This document shows positions 5,047-5,700 of a DNA stretch of 5,700 nt, piece after piece. The notes beneath the pieces were generated by a model. The model did not search any database. It saw nothing but the letters and a program-made list of their open reading frames with translations, and was not told the DNA's origin. This DNA is from JBCCMB01 sp039026555 (GTDB taxonomy: Bacteria; Pseudomonadota; Alphaproteobacteria; Caulobacterales; Hyphomonadaceae), in contig JBCCMB010000165.1 in assembly GCA_039026555.1 (NCBI GenBank), positions 1 through 5,700 of the forward strand, given 5' to 3'. Each line of letters opens with the position of its first letter. Position 1 is the stretch's first letter. Position numbers and translations under genes: made by a program.

Positions 5047-5700
5047 CTAGGCGTCGATGCGCTCCGCGTAAAGCGCCGGGCGATCTTCAAACGCGTCATG
5101 CTCCGCCACCCAATGCGCAGGCGCGACTTCAATCAATTGCGGACGATAAATGTCTTCGCCCTCGTCCAGCTTTGATTTCAAAAACCGCAAGCCCGCTCGC
5201 GCATCTAAAGGAGACGGCAGATCGCCCGTCAGCAGGGACCGATTACGCGCCTTTTCCCGTGCCGGATCCGGGATCGGGGCGGCCGCCAGCAACGCGCGCG
5301 TATAGGGGTGGCGCGGATCTTCAAACAACGCGTCGCGCCTGGCTTGTTCCACCACCCGCCCGAGATAGAGCACCATGATCCGATGCGAGATTTCTCGCAC
5401 GACAGAGAGGTCATGGCTGATGAACAGAAGTGTAAGGCCGAGATCTTTTTGAAGCTCGATCAGCAAATCAATGATCTGCGCCTGAACCGACACGTCGAGG
5501 GCCGACACCGCTTCATCGCATACGACCAGTTTCGGCCCCAAAATCATCGCGCGCGCAATGCCGACGCGCTGGTTCTGGCCGCCCGACAATTCATGGGGAT
5601 AGCGGTTGACCAGAGTGGCGTCCAAACCGACACGGACCATCATGTCTTTCGCCGCGCTGTGTCGGGCTTCGGCGGACATGTCTGGTCGAAATACGGTCAA
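5047..5700 (-). CDS. oppF: OppF/DppF-type oligopeptide ABC transporter ATP-binding protein, C-terminal part, cut by window edge
   Basis: The visible 217 residues (first codon TTG, surely internal Leu) continue from beyond the right edge; the Walker A motif lies outside. Seen here, numbered from the edge: NRYPHELSGGQNQR (ABC signature at 38-45), VVCDEAVSALDVS (Walker B with catalytic E63, then the D-loop), and FISHDLSVV (H-loop H96). The peptide-transporter tail HPYTRALLAAAPIPDP and GDLPSPLD follows. NRYPHE, PKLVVCDE and PIPDP match E. coli OppF closely, so this is an F-type cytoplasmic ATPase that energises uptake of peptides or related solutes with a D-type partner and two permeases, presumably encoded further right. 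Oddity: the usual C-terminal GC-x-F-x-x-RCP...C and HxVxC cysteines are all absent (AGLRFLKSK, HWVAEH). The exact substrate cannot be told. The stop lies 24 bases before the threonine ammonia-lyase start, which suggests co-transcription. Confidence 0.88.
   Translation of the reverse strand: MTVFRPDMSAEARHSAAKDMMVRVGLDATLVNRYPHELSGGQNQRVGIARAMILGPKLVVCDEAVSALDVSVQAQIIDLLIELQKDLGLTLLFISHDLSVVREISHRIMVLYLGRVVEQARRDALFEDPRHPYTRALLAAAPIPDPAREKARNRSLLTGDLPSPLDARAGLRFLKSKLDEGEDIYRPQLIEVAPAHWVAEHDAFEDRPALYAERIDA

Noticed and set aside
1..5700. An undescribed multi-gene system (defence, mobile, biosynthetic)
   Set aside because: All six genes fall in well-known families, with no hallmark of a defence island, integrase, toxin-antitoxin pair, repeat array, reverse transcriptase or composition shift. 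The gene set does not form a coherent novel pathway.

Overview
The window reads as ordinary chromosomal DNA from a GC-rich alphaproteobacterium. The evidence is the codon use (strong G/C preference at third positions), the tight packing of genes, and the protein types: a Nu-class (YfcG-like) glutathione transferase, an M20 acetylornithine deacetylase, an OppF-type transporter ATPase, and a threonine ammonia-lyase with a single ACT domain. I cannot fix the genus from the sequence. Nothing resembles a phage, plasmid, transposon, CRISPR array or RNA gene. Every stretch longer than about 110 bases is accounted for by a gene.

Left part (1-1545, minus strand): a secreted staphylococcal-nuclease-like (SNase/thermonuclease) protein runs off the left edge. 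This gene was found by translating the reverse strand directly and is easy to miss because it is cut by the window. It lies 55 bases downstream of argE, which encodes the acetylornithine deacetylase of arginine biosynthesis. The nuclease has no Shine-Dalgarno sequence, but a promoter-like pair of hexamers is placed so that transcription would start at about the A of its ATG. This suggests a leaderless mRNA.

Middle (1546-2281, plus strand): a divergent 102-base gap leads to a YfcG-like glutathione transferase/disulfide reductase with a good ribosome binding site. A perfect 7-bp GC-rich hairpin straddles its stop codon and separates it from the convergent gene.

Right part (2296-5700, minus strand): transcription runs from the right edge through three genes. 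They are the C-terminal part of an oligopeptide ABC transporter ATPase (OppF type), then threonine ammonia-lyase (ilvA/tdcB type) 24 bases later, and then, after about 96 bases, an outer-membrane-type lipoprotein with three FKBP-type peptidyl-prolyl isomerase modules. The first FKBP module has lost key pocket residues.

Functionally the genes look like a loose housekeeping neighbourhood (amino-acid metabolism, peptide uptake, thiol redox, envelope protein folding) rather than one dedicated system. I did not find convincing evidence of an undescribed system. The points most worth checking are the triple FKBP lipoprotein with its decayed first module, the OppF-type ATPase whose C-terminal cysteine motif is entirely replaced, and the possible leaderless nuclease start.
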